A DNA stretch of 64,000 nt from Delphinus delphis (lineage: Eukaryota > Chordata > Mammalia > Artiodactyla > Delphinidae). The translations under genes were made by a program, and so were the position numbers. Below the pieces are notes generated by a model. That model was not told the origin of the DNA and did no database searches. It saw only the letters and a program-made list of their open reading frames with translations. The stretch is taken from NCBI RefSeq assembly GCF_949987515.2, contig NC_082688.1, positions 75,706,731 to 75,770,730 of the forward strand, read 5' to 3'. Positions 9,636 through 21,021 of the stretch are shown here, piece after piece (position 1 is the stretch's first letter; each line of letters starts with the position of its first letter).

Positions 9636-11440
9636 TTTTATTGGGTTTGTTTTGCTAGTATTTGGTAAATTTTCTGTTTCATGAGAATTTTTTCTCTGGT
9701 TTTTAGATCTCTTGTGATGTATTTGTGTAGCGTTACTATGGGTAATAGAGATCTCATAAAATCAGTTGGAAAATATTTCCTTGGCTTCTATTTTTTAAAG
9801 GGTTGGTGTAGGATTGTTATTTCTTTCTAAAATATTTGATAGAAATTACCAGTGAAACCAACAGAGCCTCGAGTTTTCTCTGTGGGAATGTTTTGACAGG
9901 TAAGTCAATTTCCTCTGCGTATATTGAAATATTTAGATAATCTATTTTGTGTGTGTCAGTTTTGGTAATTTGTTTAAGGAATTTGTCTATTTCATCTAAG
10001 CTATCAGATTTGCCTGAAGCCATAAAGTTCCCTTATTATTCTTTTAATGTCTGTAAGCTCTCTAGGTCATCTCTTTCATTCCTGATATTGCTAAGTTGTG
10101 AATTTCTTTTTTCTCGATAAGTTTAGCTAGAATTTTGTCAATTTTATTGAACTTTTCAAATACAAACTTTTACTTATATTTTCTCATTAATTTCTGTTTT
10201 ATGCTTATTATTTCTGTCCCTCTATTTACTTTGGGTTCAGTTTGCTTTCTCTTTTTTTTTTAAACTTCCTAGGGTAGAACCTTAGATCACTAATTTTGGA
10301 CCTTTTTTCTTTAAGCTTTTAAAAGTATAAATATCCCTTCAGGATATTTATACAGGACTGCCATAGCTGCACTTCACAAATTTTAATATTATTTTAAAAG
10401 ATTATCATTCAGTCAAAAAGTTTTTCAAATTTACTTTGTTGTTTCCGTCGTTGACCTATGGATGGTTTAGTTTTGAGTTAGTTTATTTCCAAGTATTTAG
10501 GTCTTTTCTAGATTCTTATTGTTTTTTATTTCTAATTTAATTCTGTTGTGGTCAGAGAACAAACTGCAAAATGACAACCTTCTAAAATCTACTGAGATTG
10601 TTTTATGGACCACCATACGATCAATCTTAATTACTATTCCATGTGTACTTAAAATAAATATGTACTTGCTGTTTTGGGGTGTTGTGGTCTGCAAAAGTCA
10701 TGAAGATTAATATGGTTGCTTGTGTTAATAAGGATTGGGAACTTTTTCTAAGTAATTCTATCAGTGACAGAGGTGCGTGTTAAAATCTCCAGATATGTAT
10801 GTGAATTTGTCTATACCTCCCTAAGTTACGTAGGTTCTTGTGTCACATATTTTGAAGTTCTGATATTAAGCAGATGTTCAGTTCTGATGTATTGAATTTT
10901 TTTTTATCATGAGAAAGAGTCTGTCTTTGTCTCTGGTAATACTTCTTGTCTTTAAGTCGCTTTGAATGATTAATATAGCCACTCTAGCTTTTCAAGCTTA
11001 ATGTTTTCGTGGTATATATTTTTCCATTGTTTTATTTTCAACATATTTGTGTCTTTGTAGTTAAGAGCATCTCTTGTAGGCAGCAAGTGGTTACGTCTAG
11101 CTTTTTAATGTCTGATGATATCTGCAATTTCTGCATTTTGTTAGATTGCTTAGCCCGTTTAAATAGAATATAATTACTATTATGGTTGCATTTAAGCATG
11201 CCATTTTGCTAATCTCTTGAATTCTTTTGCTCCTCTCATTCTCCTGTCTTCTGTTTTAAACAGTTAGATTTTAGTATGCGTTTCAATTCTTCTTTCTGTA
11301 TTTATTTACATTACTTTTATTTGTTGCTGTATGGATTAGAGTATACCTCTCTAACTTACCACAATTTACTTACACTTTTTAAAGAATTGCTTCAGGTAAA
11401 ATATATAGTAGCCTTGCAACAGTATATTCTCGTTTATAGC
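8925..11440 (-). mobile_element. Ancient L1 ORF2 remnant, antisense
   Basis: About 2.5 kb of reverse-complemented L1 coding sequence, T-rich on the plus strand. Recognisable phrases are TGTTGAACAGAAGTACTGAAAG (in part) near 9268, the RT region ATGCTTTTCTGCATCTATTC near 9459, TTTGTCTATTTCATCTAAGC near 9980, TTCTGTTGTGGTCAGAGAAC near 10540, and endonuclease-side sequence to 11420. All frames are broken. A (TA)n tract interrupts it at about 9580. Confidence 0.75.
9579..9637. repeat. (TG)(TA)n(CA) microsatellite
   Basis: About 19 TA units, flanked on the left by TGTGTATGTA and on the right by TACACACACACA. The two flanks are complementary, so the whole tract can fold into one long hairpin. It lies inside the antisense L1. 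Confidence 0.95.
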
Positions 11441-11465
11441 CTCCCCCCACCATCCTTAGTGGAGG

Positions 11466-12060
11466 GAGGTATAGTGAGTTCTAGACAGAGAACAGTGTGT
11501 GCAGAGACATGGGAACAACGGAGAACACTCTGTGACTGGGGAATTAAAGTATGCAGTTCAGAACGGTTGGAGCAAAAACACAAGAGAAATGGAGAGGAAA
11601 AGAGGCTGAGTGGTAATTAGGGGAATGATTTACAAGGGGCTTGTAACGTGTGATAAGCTGTTTGCACTTTATCCTGAGGGCAATGGCAAGCCATTAAAGT
11701 GGTTTATGCTAAAGAGTGATATGAACAGATTTACATTTGGGGAAGATTAATCTGACTGCAGCATGAAAAATAGACTTGCAGGAGGGGAAACCTTGAAGCT
11801 GGAAACTCAGGAAGCTGTTGCATTAATTCAAGCCAGAACAAAGTGGTCTCGAGCAGGGTCATAGGAGTAGGCTTTAGTAAATGGACAGATTCGAGAGGTG
11901 TTTTGAGACAGAGTAGAAATGCTTTCCTTATGGATTGACTGTGAGGGGTGGAGGAGAAGAGGCAAAGGTGATGTCTAGCCCTCTGTCCACCGGATGGGAC
12001 CTGGTGTCATTCACTGAGATGGCGAGCTTAACAGTAACAGGATGAGGAATTCCTAGTTCC
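11466..12060 (-). mobile_element. LINE-2 (L2), antisense
   Basis: Read on the plus strand this is the reverse complement of L2: AGAGACATGGGAAC, then CTTTATCCTGAGGGCAATGGCAAGCCATT (in part), AGAGTGATATGAACAGATTT, TAATCTGACTGCAGCATGAA, and TTAATTCAAGCCAG, in the normal order. Heavily diverged with no open frame. Confidence 0.75.
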
Positions 12061-15000
12061 TACAAATGTGTCCATCACTGGGCCAAGATGTGTGGGCAGA
12101 TAAATGATTTTCTACTTCTTGAAAATAATATTTTTCAAATATTTGGGTATTTCTTTGGTAAGGCAGGGAAAATGTACTGTCTATTACAGATTTTACGTTC
12201 AAGGTAAAAGTTTTATTACACACTCTGTACTTGTCAGTTTATTTTGACGTATGGTAAAGAATGAGTTATTTTTTATAAATTCCACTGCAGAGTGTAGTCT
12301 TTTCTGGCAGAGTCTGTCCAATCTACATATCACCAGTTAGAGAAGGAGATAACTGACATCCTAGCTGATTTATTTCAGTGATGTTTTAGGGAAAGATTAT
12401 TTTATTGCTTGGATCCCTTAATCGGGCTCTACGTCCAACATGGAAATGACAGTATCTAACTCAATCATGGCTGCAACTTAACCAGAAAGGAGTTCAACTA
12501 AAGGTGGATAGAAGCAAGTATCTTGTTCCTTAAAAAACTGGTACTTTTGGTTCCAAAGTGAAGGACCATCACAAAGAAGGATGGATAAGGGCTCAGCAAG
12601 CAGGCAGCAGGAGAGCTCTCTTCTGGTCTGGACAGCTCCCCCATTCTACTTCCGTCTTTCAGCTAAGCAGAAGTAGATAATATGGGGCCATATCTCATCA
12701 CAGTTCTTTGATGTGGTTTGGAAACTGTGTAGGAAGGTTGTGCTTTATTATTCTCATCACAATATTTCTCAGTTTTAGTCTAGAAGGGCAAACTGCTGAC
12801 TCCATTTAGCTTCCACTGTCAGCGGAAGTCTTGTAATCAAAGCTTTCTCTTAATGTCTGACTGTGACGACGGTTTGACAAGATGAACTTCATTTCATTAA
12901 GAATAAAGCTGGAAACTAAAATCCATAGGAAGCCGACTAGGGCCTTTCTATTAATTCTGATCAAAGGGACTCTTAGGCGCAATGATGAGTACCTTTTTCA
13001 ACCTAGTGTGCGAAGTTGGATATTTTCATACTTCAACTTTTTGTGTGCTGAGTGTATTTTACAACTCATTCTATTAAAGTATGAAACAAACAAAAAACGA
13101 CCATAAAGGACTTAAGGAAGCAACGGAAAAATAAAAACAATATTTGGACGCAAATACGTGGCTCAAACTGAGTTTGACGTTTGTTAGACGTGGGACATGG
13201 GTAAGCTGATACTATCTGTGATTCTCTTTATCTTCTACGTTAATTTGTGGTAATAAAGCGGGATAAATGTGAGGATTAAAGATGGTGTATGTAAGGTGAC
13301 TAGTACATAAAGAGCTGCCATTATTGCAAATTTTTAATGGGATAATGGTTTGTTTGTTGAAACAGTATCTGTCAGAAGGCATTGCAAAGAAGACACGGAT
13401 TTCCTCTGAGGACAGATTTGGAAGATACTGGAGAAGGAAATCCTCAAAAGGATGATACAGTGATAAAGAGAAAAGGAGAGTTTCAAACAAACAGCCATCA
13501 TTTAAAAAAACAAAAACAAACATAAGAAAGAAAAGAAAGAGGTGATGGTGGTTGTATGTTGTTGAAAAAGAAAGCTTAGAAGAGAAACAGCTGCTTTGAT
13601 GATTGATAAGGTAATGATAAATTTCTTAGCCTGGGAATTCTATGATTAATTTAGTTTTCTGACTGGCAACTGAACAAGGGCACAAAACAATAAATGGATA
13701 GCACAGAAATCTCTTTAAACCTTCACACTACCAAATGATAGATTCATTTGTTTATTTATTTCCAGTAAAGCTATTTCCCAAATGGAGAGATGTGGGTGAC
13801 GAGGGAGGTAAGGTGGGGAAGAAAAGAAAGTAGAGGATTTAATGAAAAAAGTGTCCAAAATATGTCTGAGATGGTAACTTCCAGGTTTCTAAAACCACAA
13901 ATTCATAAATACTGGTCTGTGCCCAAATCAGATACTGAAGAGTTGTGAAAGTTGTATAAGACATTTGAAAACCAAGAGAAATCAATCTTACTTTAAGTCT
14001 TTAGTGTACGTCACCAGGGTTACCTAAGTTCTTCGAAGGACCTGAGTGAACTTGAGATTGAACCCCAAAGTCCCCGACCTGGCAGGAAACATTGGACTTG
14101 AACTGTTTTTCTGCAAAATAAAAATTATCCTTTTATGTGATCCCTAATTAACCTCCAAAGTATTGTATTTTTACCTTTTTCTCTCAACTTATTTTTGATA
14201 GGGAGGAAAGGGAAGCTTTCAATATCAAGACTCTTCTTTAACATTCAAGGGGGAAATGGAAACAGCCAACATGAAAGCCAGGTTTGGAAGGCATCTGATG
14301 TCTTATATTTTTAAAACAAAACTCACAAGTGGAATGATAAAATTACTCAGTGGCTCTTGCAGGTAGGGAAACAGCTATCCACCATTGTAGATACCTCTCA
14401 ATTAATCATATGCAGATGACCAATTCTGTAAATAGCTAAAGATAGCATTTTGATCTTGAGTCACTTGGATAGAGACTGTTAGATGCTTGCAATTATCATT
14501 TGATTTATAGTCTATATAGATGTGAGATTCTATCTGTACGAAAATTAGCTGTTAATGTGATTTAATGCAATGAAATTTATGTGAAATGATCATACAGCTA
14601 GTAAACTGAACAAGCAGGACTCATGGATGTCATCACATAGCATCTTAAATTTTACCCTCCGTTTACGGCTAATTCAGAAGGGGTAAGGAGATCAGGAAAG
14701 TTCTTATTTAACTAGAACCGTCATAGATAACTTAATGTTCTCTGGGACTTGTAGATTTTAAAGTGATCCCTTTTATGTGGCAATTTCTAGGGCTCCTTGG
14801 GAGCCACAATAAAGGGATATCTCATTCGTAGTTCCCTTGACCTGGATGAGTCAGTCTCTATTCTGGTTTGTTGAGTAGTCATCCCACAGTCCCCAGGAAT
14901 ATTTACCTCCAGCTAATGTTTGCTGAGGTCCCATTATCCTCCCAGATGGCATTATAGTAGAGGACCTAAGACACTGTCCTTACTGGCTTTCTCATGCATG

Positions 15001-15255
15001 TTGCCCTCATTTGGTATGGGGAAAACTCATTTGCCCAGAAAAAACCGCCACCAATGTAGAAAAATCCCAATACAGCAGCAACTTCCTTTACTGTGCCACA
15101 GAGAGGCTTTCTAGCTTAACAATTGTTCTTTAGATTTCCCAGGAAGAAGTCATGGTGTGTTCTTAACTACAGTGGAAGACTCTGAAGGATTCCACAAAGC
15201 CTGTTGAAGCACTTTCCTCCTGACTTGAGGAGAAGGCGGAAGCACCCTTCTTGCC
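12061..15255. other. Repeat-poor intronic island
   Basis: About 3.2 kb in which I recognise no transposon, RNA gene or credible protein. The longest frames (12882-13106, 13212-13523, 14920-15114) have no domains. Low-complexity A-runs occur near 13500. It stands out against the repeat-dense neighbours and could hold regulatory elements. Confidence 0.45.
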
Positions 15256-15257
15256 TG

Positions 15258-15370
15258 TGAGTCATTTATCTAAGATTATATAGCCCTAGTCAGTAATGGA
15301 GCCAGTATTTCTGTGCAATTTTTACTTCAAAGGCAGAGTTCTTACAATTTACCCTGTACTACTTCCATCC
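15258..15370 (-). mobile_element. MIR fragment, antisense
   Basis: AAGATTATATAGCCCTAGTC followed by AGTAATGGAGCCAGTATTT matches the reversed MIR phrase in which an acquired-immunity-like core (ACACAGCTAGTAAGTGGCAG) precedes the tRNA part. Short and diverged. Confidence 0.45.
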
Positions 15371-15929
15371 TTTCTCATACATTTGCACTAAATACAATTC
15401 ATCTCAAATAGATGATAGCAACTATAACTATTAAATTTTTTTTTTAATAGTAATGCTTTTTTAAAAAAAAGAACAGAGAAAAACAGAATTCCCTCATCTT
15501 CCCTCTCAGCTAAACTTTGGTATCTTTTTTCATGGTTCTGAAACAGCTTTCCACTGGACTATATCTACTTCAAAACATGAGTTCATTTTGCATTCAAGTG
15601 ACTAGTAAACAATTAGTAAAGCTTGTCCAGAGTCATTAATTGTTTCTGTTTAATCTTTCCTGAAAGTGGAGCGCCCTCTGTTCTTGTGTTTATTTTGATC
15701 TCTTTGAAATGCAAATCATTTGCTCTTCTGCTATAGTTCTGAGTCTCCTTTTGGCCTACATAGAAATATTTGGACATACAGAATATGCCTGTTCTACTTA
15801 AATCTTTTACAGATGAAAGTGGTTTTTGTCTAGCTTTGAGATGTGTCTCTTTGAAATTAACATTATTAAATATATTGTAGTTGGCTTCTGATGGCTTCAC
15901 TAATATATTATGTAGTGCTCCAAATCTGT
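15371..15929. other. Unassigned intron
   Basis: Contains T- and A-rich runs at 15435-15472. The 119-aa minus-strand frame (15613-15972) overlaps a MIR edge and has no domain that I recognise. Confidence 0.4.
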
Positions 15930-16130
15930 AAGGCGGTATAAGGTAATGGCTAAGAACATAGGTATGCAACAATAAAAATGTGCTTAAATCTTAGCCCTTT
16001 CTTAGTCTCAGTTTTCTTACCTCTAAAATGGGAGTAATTGTAACTAACCTACTGGGTTATTGTGAGAATAAAACATGAGAGTGTATATGAAGTCGGATCT
16101 CTATACATGTTAACTATTATCATTATTATT
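15930..16130 (+). mobile_element. MIR SINE
   Basis: The sequence runs GTAATGGCTAAGAACATAGG, TTAGTCTCAGTTTTCTTACC, TCTAAAATGGGAGTAATTGT, CTACTGGGTTATTGTGAGAA, which is the MIR order from tRNA head to 3' end. Confidence 0.8.
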
Positions 16131-16404
16131 TAGAGAAAGGAAATATTACAAATGATATCTTCTAGACATCTAAAATCTCCATTGAAGGGAGTACTTACAA
16201 CCTTTCCTGATTAAATAGTCACTTTCAGGGAAAGGCGATCTGGAAGCACTGGATTTGTTTATTAAGGTAGATATTAATGTCTATTAAGTATCTCATATTA
16301 CAAATGAGAAAACTGAGGTAACCATCTTTGCCAGATAAGAGAGTTGCATCTAATATTTCCATTTATGTGCCTATTCTGTTAAGAATACTGTCATACTAAT
16401 AATG

Positions 16405-16516
16405 CTAATAATGACTTAGTTATACCTAGTTGTACTAATTAGCCTTAGTTATACTAAGTATACTAAGTATAACTAAGGCTAATTAGTACAACTAGGTATA
16501 ACTAAATCATTATTAG
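16405..16516. repeat. 112-bp near-perfect palindrome
   Basis: Fifty-six base pairs fold about the axis between 16460 and 16461, with no spacer. I paired every position: 54 of 56 are complementary, the mismatches being 16456/16465 and 16415/16506. The arms begin CTAATAATGACTTAG and end CATTATTAG. The match stops abruptly outside the arms. The left edge has a tandem copy of CTAATAATG (16396-16404 and 16405-16413). Not recognised as any named MITE. Confidence 0.97.
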
Positions 16517-16765
16517 ATTGCTGGGTGATAGGAATTTTATCATTTTTCTAGCTACTTTGTAGATGAGAAAATGAAGGCAAATGAAGTGAAAGCTATAAAG
16601 CAAAAAAGCTAAGCAAGAACATGTAATTTTTATATCTCAAGACACTTCTAATAGATTTTTGCCTCTAACTTTAGTAGATACTTGACTTTATTTTAGCAAC
16701 TGATGGCTGCCAAATGATTGCTTGAATTTCCTCCAGAAAAGAGTGGGAAACTACCCAAAAAGAAA
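16517..16765. other. Unassigned intron
   Basis: AT-rich. A weak MIR-like phrase (ACAAATGAGAAAACTGAGGT) occurs left of the palindrome at 16300-16319. Nothing recognised here. Confidence 0.35.
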
Positions 16766-16769
16766 GTAT

Positions 16770-16890
16770 ATTCAATTCAACTCAATAAACACATTATAAG
16801 TACCTCGTATGTTCAAGGCAGAGAGCTGGGGACATAGAGTTAATACAATTCTTGTTCTCAAATAGTTAATAGTCTAGTAGGGAAACTGTC
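16770..16890 (-). mobile_element. L2 3' end, antisense
   Basis: TCAACTCAATAAACACATTA, then GGCAGAGAGCTGGGGACATA, then TTCTTGTTCTCAAATAGTTA follow the reversed L2 3' end (normally a phrase of the form ATAAATATTTATTGAGCACC followed by GCTGGGGATACA). Confidence 0.6.
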
Positions 16891-17074
16891 CAGTAAACAA
16901 ATTAATGATTCAGTTTTCCCAAATTAGAATCAAATTACAACTTTAAACAAAGATGCATTTTACTACATTATTTAATGTTAAAATATTACATAAAACAATG
17001 TCCAGTCATGGAGAAATAATTACATTATCTGTAATTCATCTCCTTAAATGATTATGCAGGAATTAAAATCATGG

Positions 17075-17345
17075 TTATAAGAGATATTTAATAACTTGGA
17101 AAATTTTTACATGTAAAAATGTTAAGTAAAAAAAGTAGGATATAAATTTGTATCTATACTATGAATATAATTATAGGAAAATAGCCTTATGCATCAAACA
17201 AAAGATTGAAAAGAAATACACCAAAATGTTAAGTGTCAGAATAAATACCCATTACTTGTAGCACCAATCTATCAATTGTGGGATTTTTTTGTTTATTTGT
17301 TTTTGTTTAAAAAATGTTTTCAATGTGCATTACATTCCTTTGAAA
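17075..17345 (+). mobile_element. Old interspersed repeat, LINE 3' UTR-like
   Basis: AAATGTTAAGTAAAAAAAGT, AGAAATACACCAAAATGTTA and GTGCATTACATTCCTTTGA resemble a dispersed mammalian 3'-UTR type sequence seen at the ends of old LINEs. The family was not determined. Confidence 0.35.
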
Positions 17346-17529
17346 AAATGAACAGAACATAAAAATATAATGAAAGCCTTTTGAAATTCAATCACAGCAA
17401 GCCTCTGTTCTAGTGGATAACTGAGACATAGACATGAACTGCTATAGCTTTTACTTAATTGGCCACATCATTATCAAGTTAGGAAAGAAGGCAGGTCCCC
17501 TTTTCGGTTACTCTTTCTACTTTCCCTGT

Positions 17530-17900
17530 CAATGTTATAGTGCTCTATAACTACCTTATGATTTCCTACCATATAGTGTGTATGTACATATCGTATCTTC
17601 TCTACTAGAATCTATGCTCCTTGAGTTGGCATCCAAGTACCTTAATGGAATAGCAGCTCTCAACCATGGTGCCTCCAAAGCACAAATCTAGGGTAAGTCA
17701 GTGGAAAAGGACTCAAGTCATAGATGCTGGAAAGGGAACTGCACATAAGCCTCAGCCTATATGATCTGTGCAGTAGCTCTTTTCATACATGAAGGTGCCT
17801 ATTTGTGTCCTGAAGGAAAAAGGGTGAGGACAGTGTTCTTGTGCTCAACACAGTATCTTGCCCAAAGCATGGTAACCCTTTACGAATAGGTACTAAGAAC
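17530..17900 (+). mobile_element. Possible split L2 3' end
   Basis: ACTAGAATCTATGCTCCTTG at 17603-17622 and CTCAACACAGTATCTTGCCC at 17843-17862 match consecutive parts of the L2 3' end. About 200 bp of unrelated sequence separates them. Weak call. Confidence 0.35.
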
Positions 17901-18700
17901 AGGAGCACAATGTTTCCAGATGCCAGTCCTTTGTTACCATGGCATGATTTTTGTTAAATCAGTGTGCACTATTATTTAAATCAACTCATTTTTAAAACCT
18001 AAATACCCTAAAAGTAAAAATTTACCATACGATTTTAAATGGAAAACCAGGATGGAAAGTAGTAAATGGGAAATAATTTTAAAAACATAAACAATGGAAA
18101 CAAAATAATATTACGTTCTAGCTAAAATTTCTTATCTTCCAAGGTTCTGAGCCAGAGACCGGATCTCCATTTGGGACAATGGCCAGGGTTGGAGAGGTCT
18201 TAAAACCGAGTCTTCCTTGTAATCAGAAGATTGACAGTAAACTCAAAAGGGAATAACTTTATCCTCATTAATTCAGGGTTACTCAACATTTTGTACCTGC
18301 TAAAATCAGAGGATCGCATTGGAATGCATCCCACACTTTGGGAAATAGGCAACAAGCTTTTCACTTCCGATATTTCAGTTAGAATTGTGTAGGAGGAATG
18401 AGACTCAAAGGATGATTTCAGAGTCAGATACCTGACAAATGCTGGAATAGGGACATGCACTCAAGCCCTCTGCCTACACTCTCAACATTCTCTAACTCGC
18501 GTCTCCTTCCTCTAATACCCTCTCCTCTCCATGCAGGCCTAGTCATCTCCTTTCATCTTATTGCTTGGCATCAGTTGCTGCTGATGGAGTATTCATGACT
18601 ATTCCGTCCTTCAACTGAGTTATTTCTAATGAGGGATCAGAGAAATCACATCTCAACTTCTTGTTTACTTCTTTCCATTGAAAATATATACACAAGGCTG
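17901..18700. other. Unassigned intron
   Basis: No repeat or gene recognised. The minus-strand 86-aa frame (18200-18460) has no motif. Confidence 0.4.
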
Positions 18701-18709
18701 AGAACTTTA

Positions 18710-18912
18710 ATTTATATATACATATACACATGTGTGTGTTTTAGATTGAGTTGGTATCTGTGTGTCTCCCTGGAGATTACACATTCATATTATTTATGTT
18801 TAAGACACACTATATATACATCATGGATACGTGTGTGTATCTATCCATCTATCTATAGATATATACACATATTAAGGACACATATGTGTCCTTAATACAC
18901 ACATATGTTTGC
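18710..18912. repeat. TA/CA/TG/ATCT-rich low-complexity block
   Basis: Interrupted runs of TATA, TGTG, ATCT and CACA cover this block. The 88-aa plus-strand frame through it is a translation of low-complexity DNA. It includes a perfect 26-bp palindrome (separate entry). Confidence 0.8.
18871..18896. repeat. Perfect 26-bp palindrome
   Basis: Arms of 13 nt (ATTAAGGACACAT and its exact reverse complement) meet with no spacer. Confidence 0.97.
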
Positions 18913-19420
18913 CAGTTCATATTTTGGTAAACATTTCTGGAATCATAGGGAATCACATCTTAAATATTATGGTTACCTTTATGTAATATACATGCTAATT
19001 ATCTTCATTTGGATAAACTGTGTAGAAAGAAAACCAATAAATGGCTCAGCAAACTGAGATTTTTTATGACTAAAAATGACGGTGAATAACAGATGGGGTA
19101 TGAAAGAGCTCAGGGAGTATAAAACAGCATACCTAAGGAAATAATTCTACAAACTCTAAATTTGTTTCATGGAAAGCAATGTCATTCGAGGTTTTAAGTC
19201 AGCCAATTCAGGGGTATAATTCATAAGTTATGTTTATGTGAACCTTTGGTTGACTATTTAAAACCAGGTGAAATCTTAACTTGGTTTTCAGATAAGACCA
19301 CTGTGATTTAAACTAGGCCAGTTAGTACCTAATAATGTGAGTCCAGAGAAAAGGCAATCTTAACAATTTATAGGCCTTAAGTATCTCCCCATATTATATT
19401 TCAAAATGATGACAATTAAA
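18913..19420. other. Unassigned intron
   Basis: AT-rich, with no repeat or coding evidence. Confidence 0.4.
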
Positions 19421-19424
19421 ATAT

Positions 19425-19630
19425 TTATTAGATGCTTACTTTATATGCATTATATTATTTAGTCGTCAAAATAACCTCCCTCTGAGATAAGAACTGTTCT
19501 TGTTACCATTTTCTATAGACAAGAAAACTGAGTCTCTAGGTTAAATTTACTCATCCAAGGTGGTGCAGCAAAGAAGTGGTACAAGTGATATTCAAACTAA
19601 GGTCTCTGTGGTTCTAAAGCCCGAGTGACA
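19425..19630 (-). mobile_element. MIR SINE, antisense
   Basis: GATGCTTACTTTATATGCAT, AATAACCTCCCTCTGAGATA, AGACAAGAAAACTGAGTCTC and TGGTGCAGCAAAGAAGTGGT follow the reversed MIR consensus in order. Confidence 0.75.
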
Positions 19631-19649
19631 CTGGTAAACACAACCCTGG

Positions 19650-19795
19650 GTGGTAGGTGGTATTATTCCTAGTCTCTTGATAGAATATGCAATTGAGCCT
19701 TAGGGAGAGCTGAGCAGCCAGGTCAAGGCCATTCTTGTAGCAAGTGGCAGGGCGAGGATTCTAACCCAGCTCTGTCATTGACTCCAAAGCCTAGC
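19650..19795 (-). mobile_element. MIR fragment, antisense
   Basis: A second reversed MIR directly follows the first: TGGTATTATTCCTAGTCTC, GAGCCTTAGGGAGAG, then AGCAAGTGGCAGGGCGAGGA and TTCTAACCCAGCTCTGTC. Confidence 0.65.
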
Positions 19796-20010
19796 TGGGC
19801 TTCCTCTGCCCATCTCTGCAAAAATGTAGGTCTGCCATAGCAGAGAAACAAAGAACTGCTATTTTTCAACATATTTTATGAATTACATAAGCAGCGTTTG
19901 TTATATAATTGGTCTTAGCTTTACTAAGGCCTCAGGTTCTCAGCATGGCAAAACCCAAGGTTGGGGGGAGGTACACCTGTGTCCACTCTGGTGATTTAGG
20001 TTTTATACAG

Positions 20011-20147
20011 GTAGAGTGACCATAGAGGATACCACCCAAACTGGGACACTCCTGTGCAGGGGTGGGTGCACTATTCATAATATTCTGGGCAACAGGTAAA
20101 AAAACGTGAACTGTCCCAGTCAAAGGAAGCATTTGGCCACTATCCCG
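20011..20147. mobile_element. Inverted-repeat DNA-transposon remnant
   Basis: The two ends are imperfect inverted repeats: GAGTGACCATAGAGG with AACTGGGACACT on the left, and AACTGTCCCAGT with GGCCACTATCCC on the right. This is the palindromic layout of a short non-autonomous DNA transposon, probably hAT-like. No family is named with confidence. Confidence 0.45.
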
Positions 20148-20790
20148 GGAGCGTGTAGATTTCCCTCCTGATGATGACAGGCTGGGGTTTCCCTTGGTTC
20201 AGGGGTTCTGTTACAACTATTCTTCCCCTGGATGCTGACCTCAAAACTGAGTTCTTTCAACATCAACATGACGAAAAATATATTTTTTGATCTTAATTGA
20301 TTAATCTAGTTTTAGGAAAAAATTGTCTAAGATTAAGTAAATGGTCTGGGGTTAGAACTGAGCAAATTCTCCTGACTTTTGAGGGCTACGTTATCTTTAC
20401 AGCCAGGGGACTGGAACAGTAAGAAGTTGCCCTAAGTAAACAACATTGATTTTTGTGTTCTGTTTTTGCTCTGGGAAGAGCGATGCTTTTGACTTCTATT
20501 AAACCTGAGGAAATACCGCCTTTGACTCTCAATCCTTGTTCTGAACTCCAGTGTGAGAAATTTGTACAGTGGACTGTGCTATTTTCTATCAAAAATGTTA
20601 TAATGGGAAGCCAAGTTCAAAGACTTGGAATTGGCAACCAGCTATCAAGAAACCAGGCATAATGGTATGCTATGGAAACAGACATATCATGAAAATAGCT
20701 GTCATGGAAAGGGAACGGGAAATTTTGGACAGTCTTACCTGACTCCAATGACCGATCTTGCAACTGGGGAGAAGTATGTTAACCATGGCA
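20148..20790. other. Unassigned intron
   Basis: Overlapping 68-aa and 69-aa frames on opposite strands at 20386-20662 have no domain. No repeat recognised. Confidence 0.4.
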
Positions 20791-20794
20791 CGTA

Positions 20795-20930
20795 AACTCA
20801 GGGAGTCTCAGTTTCATAATGTCAAGGATAGTATCTCTACCTTTCAACTACTGGTTGAGATTTTTAAATAAATTAAGTACATAGAGTAGTTGGCAGATAG
20901 GAAGCCCTTACCAAATCTTGGTTCTCTCCT
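20795..20930 (+). mobile_element. MIR fragment
   Basis: GAGTCTCAGTTTCATAATGT, GGATAGTATCTCTACC and AGTACATAGAGTAGTTGGCA match the middle and 3' parts of MIR. Confidence 0.55.
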
Positions 20931-21021
20931 CTTTTTACTTAAAGTAGCAAAGTCACACTCCAAGTTCTATATAACGAGCCTGTTTAACTGTATTTTTCAC
21001 ATCAATCATACAAAGTCACAA

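Noticed and set aside
18629..18895. 88-aa frame rich in Y, I and T
   Set aside because: Translation of TA/CA/TG simple sequence.
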